Positions 47,340 through 55,762 of a stretch of DNA of 64,000 nucleotides are shown one piece after another. The DNA is from Paraburkholderia largidicola. GTDB lineage: Bacteria; Pseudomonadota; Gammaproteobacteria; Burkholderiales; Burkholderiaceae. Location: the NCBI RefSeq assembly GCF_013426895.1, contig NZ_AP023174.1:1178001-1242000 (forward strand). Direction: 5' to 3'. Position numbers and translations under genes: made by a program. How positions within the stretch are numbered: position 1 is the first letter of the stretch; each line of letters opens with the position of its first letter. The notes under the pieces were generated by a model. The model saw only the letters and a list, made by a program, of their open reading frames with translations. It was not told where the DNA came from and made no database searches.

Positions 47340-47500
47340 CGGGTATGCTTTCGCGCCTCGTTGCAGGCAACATGCCGGCAACAGCAAGGCCCCATGGCCT
47401 GCAGGGGTTTGGCCTGCCACCGTATACTCCCGCATTGCGCAAACCCGCTATATCGGTCTAGTTTATTCCGCCTCGGCATATGAATAAGCCTTCAAATGCG

Positions 47501-47529
47501 TTGTGGAAATAAGGACCGTTTGCTACAGT
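47501..47529 (+). promoter_or_regulatory. Promoter of the amino-acid ABC transporter operon
   Basis: TTGTGG (47501-47506), 17-bp spacer, TACAGT (47524-47529), about 75 bp before the start codon. Match to consensus is moderate. Confidence 0.5.
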
Positions 47530-47604
47530 CCGCCCACGCTGCCGGACGGGTGTTCCTGCAGACAAAACGCAAAACCGGACAAAACGAACCTCGGAGCACA
47601 CTCT

Positions 47605-48387
47605 ATGAAGTCGATTCGATCCCTTCTGCTGATCGGCCTGCTGCAAGTCGCTACCGCGACGGCCGCGTTCGCCGCTGACGACCTCGCGAAGATCAAGTCC
47701 GCCGGCGCCTTCAAGGTCGGCACGGAAGGCACGTATGCGCCGTTCACGTACCACGACGCGTCGAACCAGTTGACGGGCTTCGACGTCGATATCGCCCGTG
47801 CTATCGCGGCGAAACTGGGCGTGAAAGCGGAGTTCATCGAGGGCAAGTGGGACGGCCTGATCGCCGGTCTCGACGCGAACCGCTATGACGCGGTGATCAA
47901 CGAAGTGGCCGTCACCGACGCGCGCAAGCAGAAGTACGACTTCTCGGACCCGTACATCGTGTCGCACGCCGCGCTGATCGTGGCCTCGAACAACAGCACG
48001 ATCAAGAACTTCGACGACCTGAAGGGCAAGAAGTCGGCCAACACGCTGACCAGCAACTTCGGCAAGATCGCCGCCGCGCACGGCGCGGAAGTGATCCCCG
48101 TGCAGGGCTTCAACGAATCGATCGATCTGCTGACGTCGGGCCGCGTCGACGCGACGGTCAACGACTCGCTGTCGTTCCTCGACTTCAAGAAGCACAAGCC
48201 GGATGCGAAGGTGAAGATCGCCGCCATCGATACCTCTTCGGACAGCTCAGACCATTCGGCCGTCCTGATCCGCAAAGGCAATCCTGAACTGCAGGCAGCG
48301 ATCAACAAGGCGCTCGCCGAGATCAAGGCGGACGGCACGTACGCGAAGATCTCCGAAAAGTACTTCGGCAAAGACGTTTCCAAGTAA
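47605..48387 (+). CDS. Polar amino-acid (cystine-type) ABC transporter, periplasmic binding protein
   Basis: 260 residues. Signal peptide MKSIRSLLLIGLLQ through ATAAFA, cleaved before ADD, then a family 3 solute-binding protein: GTYAPFTYHDASNQLTGFDVDIARAIA, with WDGLIAGLDANRYD and the end KISEKYFGKDVSK. The overall pattern is closest to cystine-binding TcyA/FliY-type proteins, but ligand specificity is an inference. ATG 47605 follows CGGAGCACACTCT. Permease and ATPase genes follow directly. Confidence 0.9.
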   Translation: MKSIRSLLLIGLLQVATATAAFAADDLAKIKSAGAFKVGTEGTYAPFTYHDASNQLTGFDVDIARAIAAKLGVKAEFIEGKWDGLIAGLDANRYDAVINEVAVTDARKQKYDFSDPYIVSHAALIVASNNSTIKNFDDLKGKKSANTLTSNFGKIAAAHGAEVIPVQGFNESIDLLTSGRVDATVNDSLSFLDFKKHKPDAKVKIAAIDTSSDSSDHSAVLIRKGNPELQAAINKALAEIKADGTYAKISEKYFGKDVSK

Positions 48388-48408
48388 GCGACAAGGCGAG
48401 TCTGAATC

Positions 48409-49086
48409 ATGCCTGCATGGTTGCACCTGATGGGTGAATCACTGTGGCCGCTGCTGTATGCGGGCCTCGTGTTCACCGTGCCGTTGACCCTCGTGTCGTT
48501 TGCGATCGGGATCGCGCTTGCGTTCATCGTGGCGCTGGTCCGGCTGTTTGGGCCCGGGTGGTCGGTGGCGATCGTGCGTTTCTACGTGTGGCTGTTTCGT
48601 GGCTCGCCGCTGCTGGTCCAGCTGTTCGTCATCTTCTATGGCTTGCCGAACGTGGGGATCGTGCTCGATCCGCTGACGGCCGCCATCATCGGCTTCTCGC
48701 TGAACGTCGGCGCGTATAACTCGGAAGTGATACGCGGCGTGATCGAGTCGATCCCGAAAGGGCAGTGGGAAGCCGCGTACTCGATGGGCATGACGCGCGG
48801 CCAGGCACTGCGCCGCGCGATCCTGCCGCAGGCGGCACGCGTCGCGCTGCCGCCGCTGTCGAATTCATTCATCGCGCTCGTGAAGGACACGTCGCTCGCC
48901 GCCGTGCTTACCGTGCCGGAAATTTTCCAGGCCGCACAGCGCATCGCGTCGGTGACGTACGAGCCGCTGATTCTCTATACGGAAGCCGCGCTGATCTATC
49001 TGGTGTTCAGCTCGGTGCTGTCGTCCGCGCAGGTGCGCCTCGAACGCCGCTTCGGCCGTCACGCGCTTTTCACGTCGGGTAACTGA
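48409..49086 (+). CDS. Polar amino-acid ABC transporter permease
   Basis: 225 residues with about five hydrophobic segments and the HisM/GlnP-type pattern: FYVWLFRGSPLLVQLFVIFYGLP and the EAA loop EAAYSMGMTRGQALRRAILPQAARVALPPLSN, which contacts the ATPase. ATG 48409 is 21 bp after the binding-protein gene; the ATPase gene begins 3 bp after the stop, so the three genes form one operon. Probably works as a homodimer. Confidence 0.93.
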   Translation: MPAWLHLMGESLWPLLYAGLVFTVPLTLVSFAIGIALAFIVALVRLFGPGWSVAIVRFYVWLFRGSPLLVQLFVIFYGLPNVGIVLDPLTAAIIGFSLNVGAYNSEVIRGVIESIPKGQWEAAYSMGMTRGQALRRAILPQAARVALPPLSNSFIALVKDTSLAAVLTVPEIFQAAQRIASVTYEPLILYTEAALIYLVFSSVLSSAQVRLERRFGRHALFTSGN

Positions 49087-49089
49087 ACG

Positions 49090-49857
49090 ATGATCCGCCT
49101 CGAAAAAATCGAAAAGTATTTCGGCGATCATCGCGTGCTGAACAGCGTCGATCTTGCGCTCGCGCAAGGCAATGTGACCGCGCTGATCGGGCCGTCGGGC
49201 AGCGGCAAAAGTACGCTGCTGCGCTGCGTGAACCTGCTCGAAATCCCCGAAGCCGGTTCGCTCGAACTCGGCGACCAGCGCATCCAGTTCAGCCGCACGG
49301 AAAAGCCGTCGAAGGAAGCCGTGCTCGCGATTCGCCGCCGCACGGGCATGGTGTTCCAGAACTTCCAGCTGTTCCCGCATCGCACGGTGATCGAGAACGT
49401 GATGGAAGGGCTTCTCACCGTGCAGAAGTGGGACCGCGAACGCGCGCGGGTGCGCGCGCTCGAATTGCTGGAGAAGGTCGGCATCGCGCACAAGGCCGAT
49501 GCGTGGCCCGTCACGCTGTCGGGCGGTCAGCAGCAGCGCGTCGCGATTGCGCGGGCGCTGGCGCCTTCGCCCGAAGTGCTGCTGTGCGACGAGCCGACCT
49601 CCGCGCTCGATCCGGGCCTTGCCGCCGAAGTGGTCGAAGTGCTGCGCCAGCTCGCAAAAGAAGGCATGACAATGCTGATGGCGACGCACGATCTGCGGCT
49701 CGCGGCATCGATCGCGCGCAACGTGGTGTTTCTGAGCAACGGCTCGATCGTCGAGCAAGGCCATTCGCGCGATATCTTCACGCGGCCTCAGCAGCCGGAA
49801 ACCGCGAGCTTCGTGTCGACGCTGACGCAGAGCCTGCCGGACAGCTGGGAAGACTGA
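49090..49857 (+). CDS. Polar amino-acid ABC transporter ATP-binding protein
   Basis: 255-residue ABC ATPase: Walker A GPSGSGKST near 35-43, Q-loop VFQNFQLFPHRTV, signature LSGGQQQRVAIARAL, Walker B EVLLCDEPTSALDP and H-loop MATHDLRLA. It is of the PAAT subfamily (HisP/GlnQ/TcyN type) and energises the permease encoded just upstream. A strong terminator follows 24 bp after the stop. Confidence 0.95.
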   Translation: MIRLEKIEKYFGDHRVLNSVDLALAQGNVTALIGPSGSGKSTLLRCVNLLEIPEAGSLELGDQRIQFSRTEKPSKEAVLAIRRRTGMVFQNFQLFPHRTVIENVMEGLLTVQKWDRERARVRALELLEKVGIAHKADAWPVTLSGGQQQRVAIARALAPSPEVLLCDEPTSALDPGLAAEVVEVLRQLAKEGMTMLMATHDLRLAASIARNVVFLSNGSIVEQGHSRDIFTRPQQPETASFVSTLTQSLPDSWED

Positions 49858-49881
49858 ACGCTGTCTGTCGATGCATTTGAG

Positions 49882-49910
49882 AGGGCGCCTGCGGGCGCCC
49901 TTGTTTCTTT
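49882..49910 (+). terminator. Intrinsic terminator of the ABC transporter operon
   Basis: Perfect 8-bp stem AGGGCGCC/GGCGCCCT with loop TGCG, then TGTTTCTTT. Confidence 0.88.
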
Positions 49911-49983
49911 CCGGGCTCCCCGCTCCATGCTCGCGGCGGACAGCTACGCTACAATGGCCGTCGCCCTGAACGATGGAAGATCG

Positions 49984-50433
49984 ATGAAGACCCGCACTCC
50001 TGTTATCGCCTGCTGCATGGTTGCCGCCGCTTTGTCCGCGGGCTGCGCGGCCGTGTACAAGAACACGAGCGCATGCGAGCAGACGATGCGGCAGTCGGCG
50101 AGCGAGCTTTCCGGCAGGGACACGCTGAAGGTGACGCACGCGGGTTCGGGCATTCACGGCAGCCGGGTGGTCGTCGAAGGCACGCTCGAGCACCCGCAGA
50201 CGGCGTCGGAAGCCGCTGTCGCGAAGCCGCCCAACACCAATATCATCGAAGCCGGGCTGCTCGCGCCCCTCATGGCCGCGATCGAAAAGACCAAGCCGCC
50301 GACGACCGCCGTGCCTGCCGCAGCCGAGTGCACGTATGACGCGAACGGCCAGCAGAGCGCGTTCCGCTGGCTGGCGCCGGCGCGCCTCGCGAAAGACACG
50401 TCGCCGGACGACGAAACGCACACCGACGAGTGA
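49984..50433 (+). CDS. Putative lipoprotein, unknown function
   Basis: 149 residues. Lipoprotein signal with hydrophobic core CCMVAAALSAGC and lipobox LSAGC, so Cys20 is the likely lipidated residue. The mature part is hydrophilic and has no recognised domain; two further Cys (in SACEQTM and AECTYD) could form a disulfide. ATG 49984 chosen because it gives the proper signal; the frame is open to 49927. Probably an envelope protein. No function can be assigned. Confidence 0.65.
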   Translation: MKTRTPVIACCMVAAALSAGCAAVYKNTSACEQTMRQSASELSGRDTLKVTHAGSGIHGSRVVVEGTLEHPQTASEAAVAKPPNTNIIEAGLLAPLMAAIEKTKPPTTAVPAAAECTYDANGQQSAFRWLAPARLAKDTSPDDETHTDE

Positions 50434-50531
50434 CGCGGGCGGTGTCCACGCCGCGCTTCCGCCATGCTGCAACGCACGCAATCCCGCCATGCTAGGATTT
50501 CCGCGTGCAACGCAGATGTCAGGAGGACAGC

Positions 50532-50762
50532 ATGGACGGCTTCGTCAGACATCAGATTGAAGGCGCATCCGTCGATATCGACGTCGTGCCCGTCACGCCG
50601 CGCGGCTACTGCGCGCGCTTTCGCATCTTCCGCGACGCCGCCGACAAACCCGAATGGCATCAGGTCCATGTGTCGGGCAGCGTGTTCGATACGCCTGAAG
50701 AAGCCGAGGAAGCTGCGCGTTCAATGGCGCTCGAACAGGTGCTGGCGGGCGGCGGCTCGTAG
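50532..50762 (+). CDS. Small conserved-looking hypothetical protein
   Basis: 76 residues, acidic, soluble, no signal peptide. Sequence pattern: IEGASVDIDVVPVTPRGYCARFRIF, then WHQVHVSGSVFDTPEEAEEAARSMALEQV, i.e. a beta-rich part and a C-terminal helix. ATG 50532 is preceded by the strong ribosome-binding site AGGAGGACAGC. I do not recognise a domain. Coding is supported by start signal and composition only. Confidence 0.65.
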   Translation: MDGFVRHQIEGASVDIDVVPVTPRGYCARFRIFRDAADKPEWHQVHVSGSVFDTPEEAEEAARSMALEQVLAGGGS

Positions 50763-51167
50763 CGCGGCCCGGTTTTGTTGCCATCCGGGCGCGTAGCCCG
50801 AATTCCTTCTCGCCGGTTCTTGTCCGGCTCGTTCGCGCATTGTCGTCGCGCGCTTTCCCTTGCTTATCGTCCCGTTCGTTTCGTGCGGCTTGCGTGGCCT
50901 TCTGACGCGCCTCGCGTCCGCGGATCGAAGAATTCCGACTTTGGGAGTTTTCTTGTATTGACGGGTGAACCGTCTCCGTAGGATTTGCCTGTCGTAACCG
51001 ACATCGAAGAAGTGACGGTACGTAGGAGGCATTCTTGCGGAGGCGTAGGTGCAATCGTCAATCAGATACTGTGCCCATTTTGGTTCGGTATACGAAGCGA
51101 ATGATCCGCGCGCCGTTCGATGTCATGTTTTTGGGGAGAGAGGTCATTACCTGTACCAAGGTTTTGG
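50763..51167. other. Upstream region of the trimeric autotransporter gene
   Basis: 405 bp without a gene. A small hairpin GACGG/CCGTC lies near 50961-50975; no convincing promoter was singled out. Confidence 0.45.
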
Positions 51168-53372
51168 ATGAGCAATTTGCAAAGCGTAATAGCTGTTGGA
51201 CGTAAGTCGGCTGCTTCGCCGGTTCGCCGCGCGGACGGGCGTTTAGGTCGACGCGGGTATGCCGGCATGGCCGTCGCGATCAGTGTGGGGACGATGACAG
51301 CGGCGCCGCACGCGGCGCGTGCTGCTCCCGTCACCGATTACATCGCGGTAAGCAACAACGTGAACCCCGGTGCGCCCACCACGGCGTCGAACAACCTGAA
51401 CACGATGGCCATCGGGCCATCTGCGACGGCATGGGGCGACGATGCGTTGGCCGTTGGAGGAGGGGCGGGCGCGGCTCGCACGGGATCGACCGCGATTGGC
51501 TCGCGCTCGGCTGCATTGGCGATGAACTCGCTGGTGATCGGCTTAGGCGCGTCGACAGGCTTCAATGCCGACAGAGCCGTGTCGATCGGCTATATGGCAG
51601 GGTCGGACGGGATCGATGCACTCGGGTTCGGTTCGTTTTCAATGGCGTCCGGGCAGCGGTCGCTCGCCTTCGGCGTCAACGCATTCACCGGTACTAACGC
51701 CCCAGATAGCGTGGCGCTAGGGCCGAACAGTCTGGTCCTGGCGCCCGGCGCTGTCGCGTTGGGCGCGAACGCAAAGGCCGACCGCGCGAACACGGTGTCC
51801 GTGGGCAATACGACGCTGCAACGTCAGATCGTCAACCTCGCAGCGGGCACGGCGGACACGGACGCGGTCAACGTCAGTCAGTTGCGCGGCGCTGTGTCGT
51901 CAGGTCTGGCGGATGCCGTCATGTACGACTCGTCCGCGCATGACTCCGTCACGCTGGGCGGCGTGACAGCAAGCGTGCCCGTGCGGCTCGGCAACGTGGC
52001 CAACGGCGCCGTCGATGCGGCCAGCCGCGATGCGATCAACGGCAGTCAACTGTACGGGCTGAGCGCAAGTGTCGCGTCGGCGCTAGGCGGCGGCGCGTCG
52101 GTGTCGCCCGACGGAACGGTCGCGGCACCGACCTATCGCGTGGGCGGCAGCGTGTTTCGCAATGTCGGCGACGCGCTCGGCAATCTCGATACCCGAGTCA
52201 CGAGCAACACCAGCGCGATCAACGATCTCAACATCGCACTCGGCAACGTGATCAACAGCGGCGTCGAGCCGCGCTACTTCCACGCCAGCTCGACACTTGC
52301 CGACTCGCTGGCAACCGGCGTCGAGTCCGTCGCGATTGGCGGCGGCGCACAGGCCGCGTATTCGAATTCGGTCGCGCTCGGCTCCAACGCGGTGGCCGAT
52401 CGCGCAAATTCGGTGTCGGTGGGATCGGCGGGCAACGAGCGGCAGATCACGCATGTCGCTGCCGGTACGGCCGACACCGACGCGGTCAACGTCGCTCAGT
52501 TGAAGCAGGCGGGGCTGGTTGACGGCAACGGCCATATGGCGAGCGCAGTGGTCTACGACAACGCGGGCGGCCAGGTCGACTACGCGAACGTCACCCTCGG
52601 GCAAGGCGTGGCGGGTGGCACTGCCATTCACAATCTGGCCAACGGTGTACTGGCTAGCGACGCCATCAATCTCGGTCAGTTGAACGACGCAATGAACCGG
52701 GTCGTCAACGTGCAGACGGCGTCTATGCCGTTCGTCAGCGCGAATGGCGACGCGACCACGGAAGCCGCGTCCGCGACGGGTACGCATGCTACGGCCGTCG
52801 GCGCAGCCGCGGTCGCGAATGGCGATCAGGCCACGGCGATCGGCGGCGGCGCGCAGTCCAACGCGACCGCAGCGACGGCCGTCGGCGCACAGGCCGTCGT
52901 CACTGGCGCAAACGCTTCGGCCGTCGGCGCGGGCAGCCAGGCCAGTGCGGGCAATGCGGTTGCGCTGGGCGCGGGATCGGTGGCGGATCGGGCGAATACC
53001 GTGTCGGTCGGTCAGGCGGGCAGCGAACGGCAGATCGTCAACGTCGCGCCCGGCACGCATGGTACGGACGCTGTCAACCTGAACCAGTTGAACGCGGCTG
53101 TCGACCAGACGTATCAGTCGATCAACGATCTCGACCGAAGCACACGCAAAGGCATCGCATCCGCTTCTGCGTTGCAGATCGTGACGCCCTATCTGCCCGG
53201 ACGCACCACGCTCAACGCCGGGGTTGCCGGCTATCGCGGCCAGGCGGCGTTTGGGCTGGGCGTGTCGCGCTGGAACGAGAAGGGGACGATCAATCTCAAT
53301 GCGGGCGTCGCGTCGTCGGGCAGTAACAGTACGATTGTGCGCGCGGGTATCGGCATCGTGCTCGGCAACTGA
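51168..53372 (+). CDS. YadA-like trimeric autotransporter adhesin
   Basis: 734 residues. An N-terminal extended signal of about 55 residues (basic region, then GMAVAISVGTMTAAPHAARA) is followed by head repeats of the YadA type (AIGxxAxA patterns) and three neck motifs with the core ADRAN(T/S)VSVG through DAVNxxQL, near residues 200, 410 and 605. The C-terminal 70 residues form the four-strand membrane anchor (GRTTLNAGVAGYRGQAAFGLGVSRW to the final GIVLGN). It should assemble as a trimer on the surface and mediate adhesion. ATG 51168 with AAGG upstream. It lacks an obvious ESPR-type leader. Convergent with the DUF3443 gene. Confidence 0.92.
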   Translation: MSNLQSVIAVGRKSAASPVRRADGRLGRRGYAGMAVAISVGTMTAAPHAARAAPVTDYIAVSNNVNPGAPTTASNNLNTMAIGPSATAWGDDALAVGGGAGAARTGSTAIGSRSAALAMNSLVIGLGASTGFNADRAVSIGYMAGSDGIDALGFGSFSMASGQRSLAFGVNAFTGTNAPDSVALGPNSLVLAPGAVALGANAKADRANTVSVGNTTLQRQIVNLAAGTADTDAVNVSQLRGAVSSGLADAVMYDSSAHDSVTLGGVTASVPVRLGNVANGAVDAASRDAINGSQLYGLSASVASALGGGASVSPDGTVAAPTYRVGGSVFRNVGDALGNLDTRVTSNTSAINDLNIALGNVINSGVEPRYFHASSTLADSLATGVESVAIGGGAQAAYSNSVALGSNAVADRANSVSVGSAGNERQITHVAAGTADTDAVNVAQLKQAGLVDGNGHMASAVVYDNAGGQVDYANVTLGQGVAGGTAIHNLANGVLASDAINLGQLNDAMNRVVNVQTASMPFVSANGDATTEAASATGTHATAVGAAAVANGDQATAIGGGAQSNATAATAVGAQAVVTGANASAVGAGSQASAGNAVALGAGSVADRANTVSVGQAGSERQIVNVAPGTHGTDAVNLNQLNAAVDQTYQSINDLDRSTRKGIASASALQIVTPYLPGRTTLNAGVAGYRGQAAFGLGVSRWNEKGTINLNAGVASSGSNSTIVRAGIGIVLGN

Positions 53373-53384
53373 CTGCGACGAGCT

Positions 53385-53417
53385 GGCGCGGGTGTCCGTT
53401 TCATCGACACCCGTGCC
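53385..53417. terminator. Hairpin between convergent genes
   Basis: Stem of 12 positions (11 matches) between 53385-53396 and 53406-53417, loop of nine. No T-tract on either side, so its termination role is uncertain. Confidence 0.35.
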
Positions 53418-53463
53418 AGACGTCGCGTTACGACGGTTCATCAACCGCGCATGAGCGGCAGGT

Positions 53464-54783
53464 TCAAAACGCGTAGAACGGGCCCTTGCCGGCGGAAGTC
53501 AGGCGCGATTCGATCGCGGTGTAGACGCGCCGTCCGAAGAAGAACGGCAGCCCCCAGTCGAATGCGTTCGAGGGACCGCCCAGGTTGTTGAACGCATAGT
53601 TCTGGGTGGCGAACAGCGTTTGCGCGTTGGCAATTGAAAACGCCGGCGAAGCCGATGCGCCATTGGTGCCCGTCACCGTCGCCGTCAGCGATTGCGTCGA
53701 CGCGGGGCACCACCAGAACCCACAACGCGTGAGCGTGGTACTCGGGAAGAACAGGCCGTTCGAACCGCTGTCGAAAAAGCTTTGTGAATAGGGTTGTCCG
53801 TCGAGCGAGGTCGTCACATAGCCACTCGTCGTGTTGGCCTTCAGGACAGTCGCACTGCCGAGCGTATTGTTGGCCTGCGTGCCGATGCCGAAGATCATCG
53901 ATCCATTCAAGGTCGCGGCGCCGTTCGGACCCACGGCGGGCAGATCGATCACGATGCCGTTGTTGTCGAGCGCAAACTGGCTGATGGGATTGGACACCTG
54001 TTGAGCAAGCGGCTGCCTGGTCGATATGCACGCGCCCGCCGGGTCGCACGCGTAATACCAGCGAGGCAAGGCCGACGCGATACAGCCGCCGCCGCAATCG
54101 GCCGAAAACAGGCCGACGCCGAGGATGCCGTTCACCCGCAGCGTGCTGGGCGTCATCATCGGCAGGCCTGAAGCGGCGCAGTCGGACGGCACGGTCGGAA
54201 CGGAGGGGTCGGCGATCACCTGGATCGCGATGCCGGGCGCGAGCTGGCCGGCCATGCGGACATCGGCGGTGCGCACGGCGCCCCAGGTGAAGCCCGTGCC
54301 GAACACGCTGCATTCCCCGTTGAGCGTGTTGGCCGTGCCCGCAGCCGGTGTGGCGGGCACGGCGGGCAGCATGAGGCTCGCTGGCAATTGCGAGGCGAGC
54401 ACACGCAGGCCCTGCGAACCCGTATCGACCTGCACGTTATCGATCGTCGCGCAGTTCGACGTGCCAGGTACGCATACCGTCACGCTCGTCGTGAGCATGT
54501 TGCGGGTCTGCGTGGGCGTCGACGTGACGACCACGGGGTGAACGTTAGGGATCGTCGATTGCGGCACGGTCGCGACGGGCGAACTGGCAGGCGCGGCAGC
54601 GCTGGCCGATGGCGCGCCACTGGCCGTTACGCCTGGCGACGCGGGAGTTGACTGGGGCGAATTGCCGGCGGTGTTCGTCGTGCCGGAACTGCCGCCGCCG
54701 CATCCGGCTAACGTGATGAGTGCGGCGAGTGTGACGATCGTGGCCTGCGCAAAGCGAACTGCACCTTTCCGTACGTTGTTCAT
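53464..54783 (-). CDS. DUF3443 family lipoprotein
   Basis: 439 residues with a lipoprotein signal (IVTLAALITLAGC, Cys28) and a Gly/Ser/Thr/Ala-rich linker to about residue 80. A folded domain follows, beginning HPVVVTSTPTQTRNMLTTSVTVCVPGTSNC and ending in GLPFFFGRRVYTAIE. The domain corresponds to DUF3443, known mainly from Burkholderiales, function unknown; its VDTGSQGLRVLASQ segment recalls an aspartic-protease-like DTGS, which may be chance. ATG 54783 starts 11 bp after the DUF2844 stop, so the two genes form an operon. Confidence 0.82.
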   Translation of the reverse strand: MNNVRKGAVRFAQATIVTLAALITLAGCGGGSSGTTNTAGNSPQSTPASPGVTASGAPSASAAAPASSPVATVPQSTIPNVHPVVVTSTPTQTRNMLTTSVTVCVPGTSNCATIDNVQVDTGSQGLRVLASQLPASLMLPAVPATPAAGTANTLNGECSVFGTGFTWGAVRTADVRMAGQLAPGIAIQVIADPSVPTVPSDCAASGLPMMTPSTLRVNGILGVGLFSADCGGGCIASALPRWYYACDPAGACISTRQPLAQQVSNPISQFALDNNGIVIDLPAVGPNGAATLNGSMIFGIGTQANNTLGSATVLKANTTSGYVTTSLDGQPYSQSFFDSGSNGLFFPSTTLTRCGFWWCPASTQSLTATVTGTNGASASPAFSIANAQTLFATQNYAFNNLGGPSNAFDWGLPFFFGRRVYTAIESRLTSAGKGPFYAF

Positions 54784-54794
54784 CGCAAGTCCCG

Positions 54795-55274
54795 TCAGCG
54801 CAGATCGACGAGTGAAACGTCGGCTGGAAGGGCCGCCGGCAACCACGCGCGACCGACATAACTGCGCATCTGTCCACCCGCTTCGATGATGACGTCCGGT
54901 TGCTCGACGCGCGACGCATGAAGATGCCCCGTCGCGTTGAACTGTGCCGCAGCATTCGCGCGATAACGCTCCGCATAGGGGCCTAGGATGCGCGTCAGGT
55001 CCGGCATGGTCGGGCCTTGCCACGCGCAGGCGAAGATCAAACCGTCGCGGGTGGCGTACTCGTTGATGGTCGTGCCACCTGCGTCAATGGTCGAACGCAC
55101 CCGGACCGCGCTGCCCGGCAACACGCGCTGTGTCGAGTTGTCGTTGACCTGGGACGCGGCCATCGTGCCGCCGAGTTGGGCAAGCGCGTCGCCGGCGGCG
55201 AGCGCGTTCGCGCACAGCGCAATCACGACGGATGTGGCGATGGTGATCGCCGGATGAGTCTGGATGAATGACAT
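54795..55274 (-). CDS. DUF2844 family exported protein
   Basis: 159 residues with a signal peptide (hydrophobic ITIATSVVIALCANALA, cleavage near AQA/LGG) and a domain resembling DUF2844, which often lies next to DUF3443. Sequence includes VRSTIDAGGTTINEYATRDGLIFACAWQGPTMPDL. Function is unknown; pairing with DUF3443 and closeness to an adhesin suggest an envelope role. ATG 55274 with a GGGAGTTGCAAC ribosome-binding region. Confidence 0.8.
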   Translation of the reverse strand: MSFIQTHPAITIATSVVIALCANALAAGDALAQLGGTMAASQVNDNSTQRVLPGSAVRVRSTIDAGGTTINEYATRDGLIFACAWQGPTMPDLTRILGPYAERYRANAAAQFNATGHLHASRVEQPDVIIEAGGQMRSYVGRAWLPAALPADVSLVDLR

Positions 55275-55762
55275 GTTGCAACTCCCTCGGGCCCTCGGAT
55301 TATTTTTAAGATCGTTAATTCAAGATAGCACCGAGGTTTTGAGATTAAATTTGCGACCGCAGAAACGTCAGGGGTGCGTCTCAAAATAAAGCGCGCCGGA
55401 TACGCACATTTAATCCATCGAAATCAATGACATAGGACAAGGGCGTGGGTCGTTCTCGCCGCCCCAAACACTGTGTCGGAATGTTAAATATCGGGCCGTC
55501 AACCGGTCGGAAATGCGGACTTCCCGATTCATTGTGAGATGATGCGTGCGGTTTTTTTGCGCCGCGGGGCGGCCTGCACGAAAGTTCGCAATTCGAACAC
55601 GCGCCGCGACAGGCGGGACGGCGTAATCGGGCCTCGGCCGTAAGCAAAATGACGCGCGGTAAGCCGCGCTTTTTGCACTTCGCGTCGCCGGGCCGGTAAA
55701 ATGATGGGTTAGTCCACGGACTTGCCGTGGCTTCCGTGGCTTATAGGAAGGATTCCTGGAAC
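55275..55762. other. Intergenic region with A/T-rich patch and orphan terminator
   Basis: 488 bp without a gene. The first 240 bp are noticeably richer in A/T than the surroundings; the second half contains a T-run near 55551 and an intrinsic terminator at 55654-55674. The bamC leader follows. Confidence 0.5.
55654..55674 (+). terminator. Intrinsic terminator upstream of bamC
   Basis: GCGCGG/CCGCGC stem, loop TAAG, then TTTTT. No + strand gene ends here, so it may close a short untranslated RNA or attenuate bamC transcription. Confidence 0.6.

Noticed and set aside
53794..54171. Rightward frame inside the DUF3443 gene
   Set aside because: Antisense shadow without start signal; the leftward gene has a signal peptide and family similarity.
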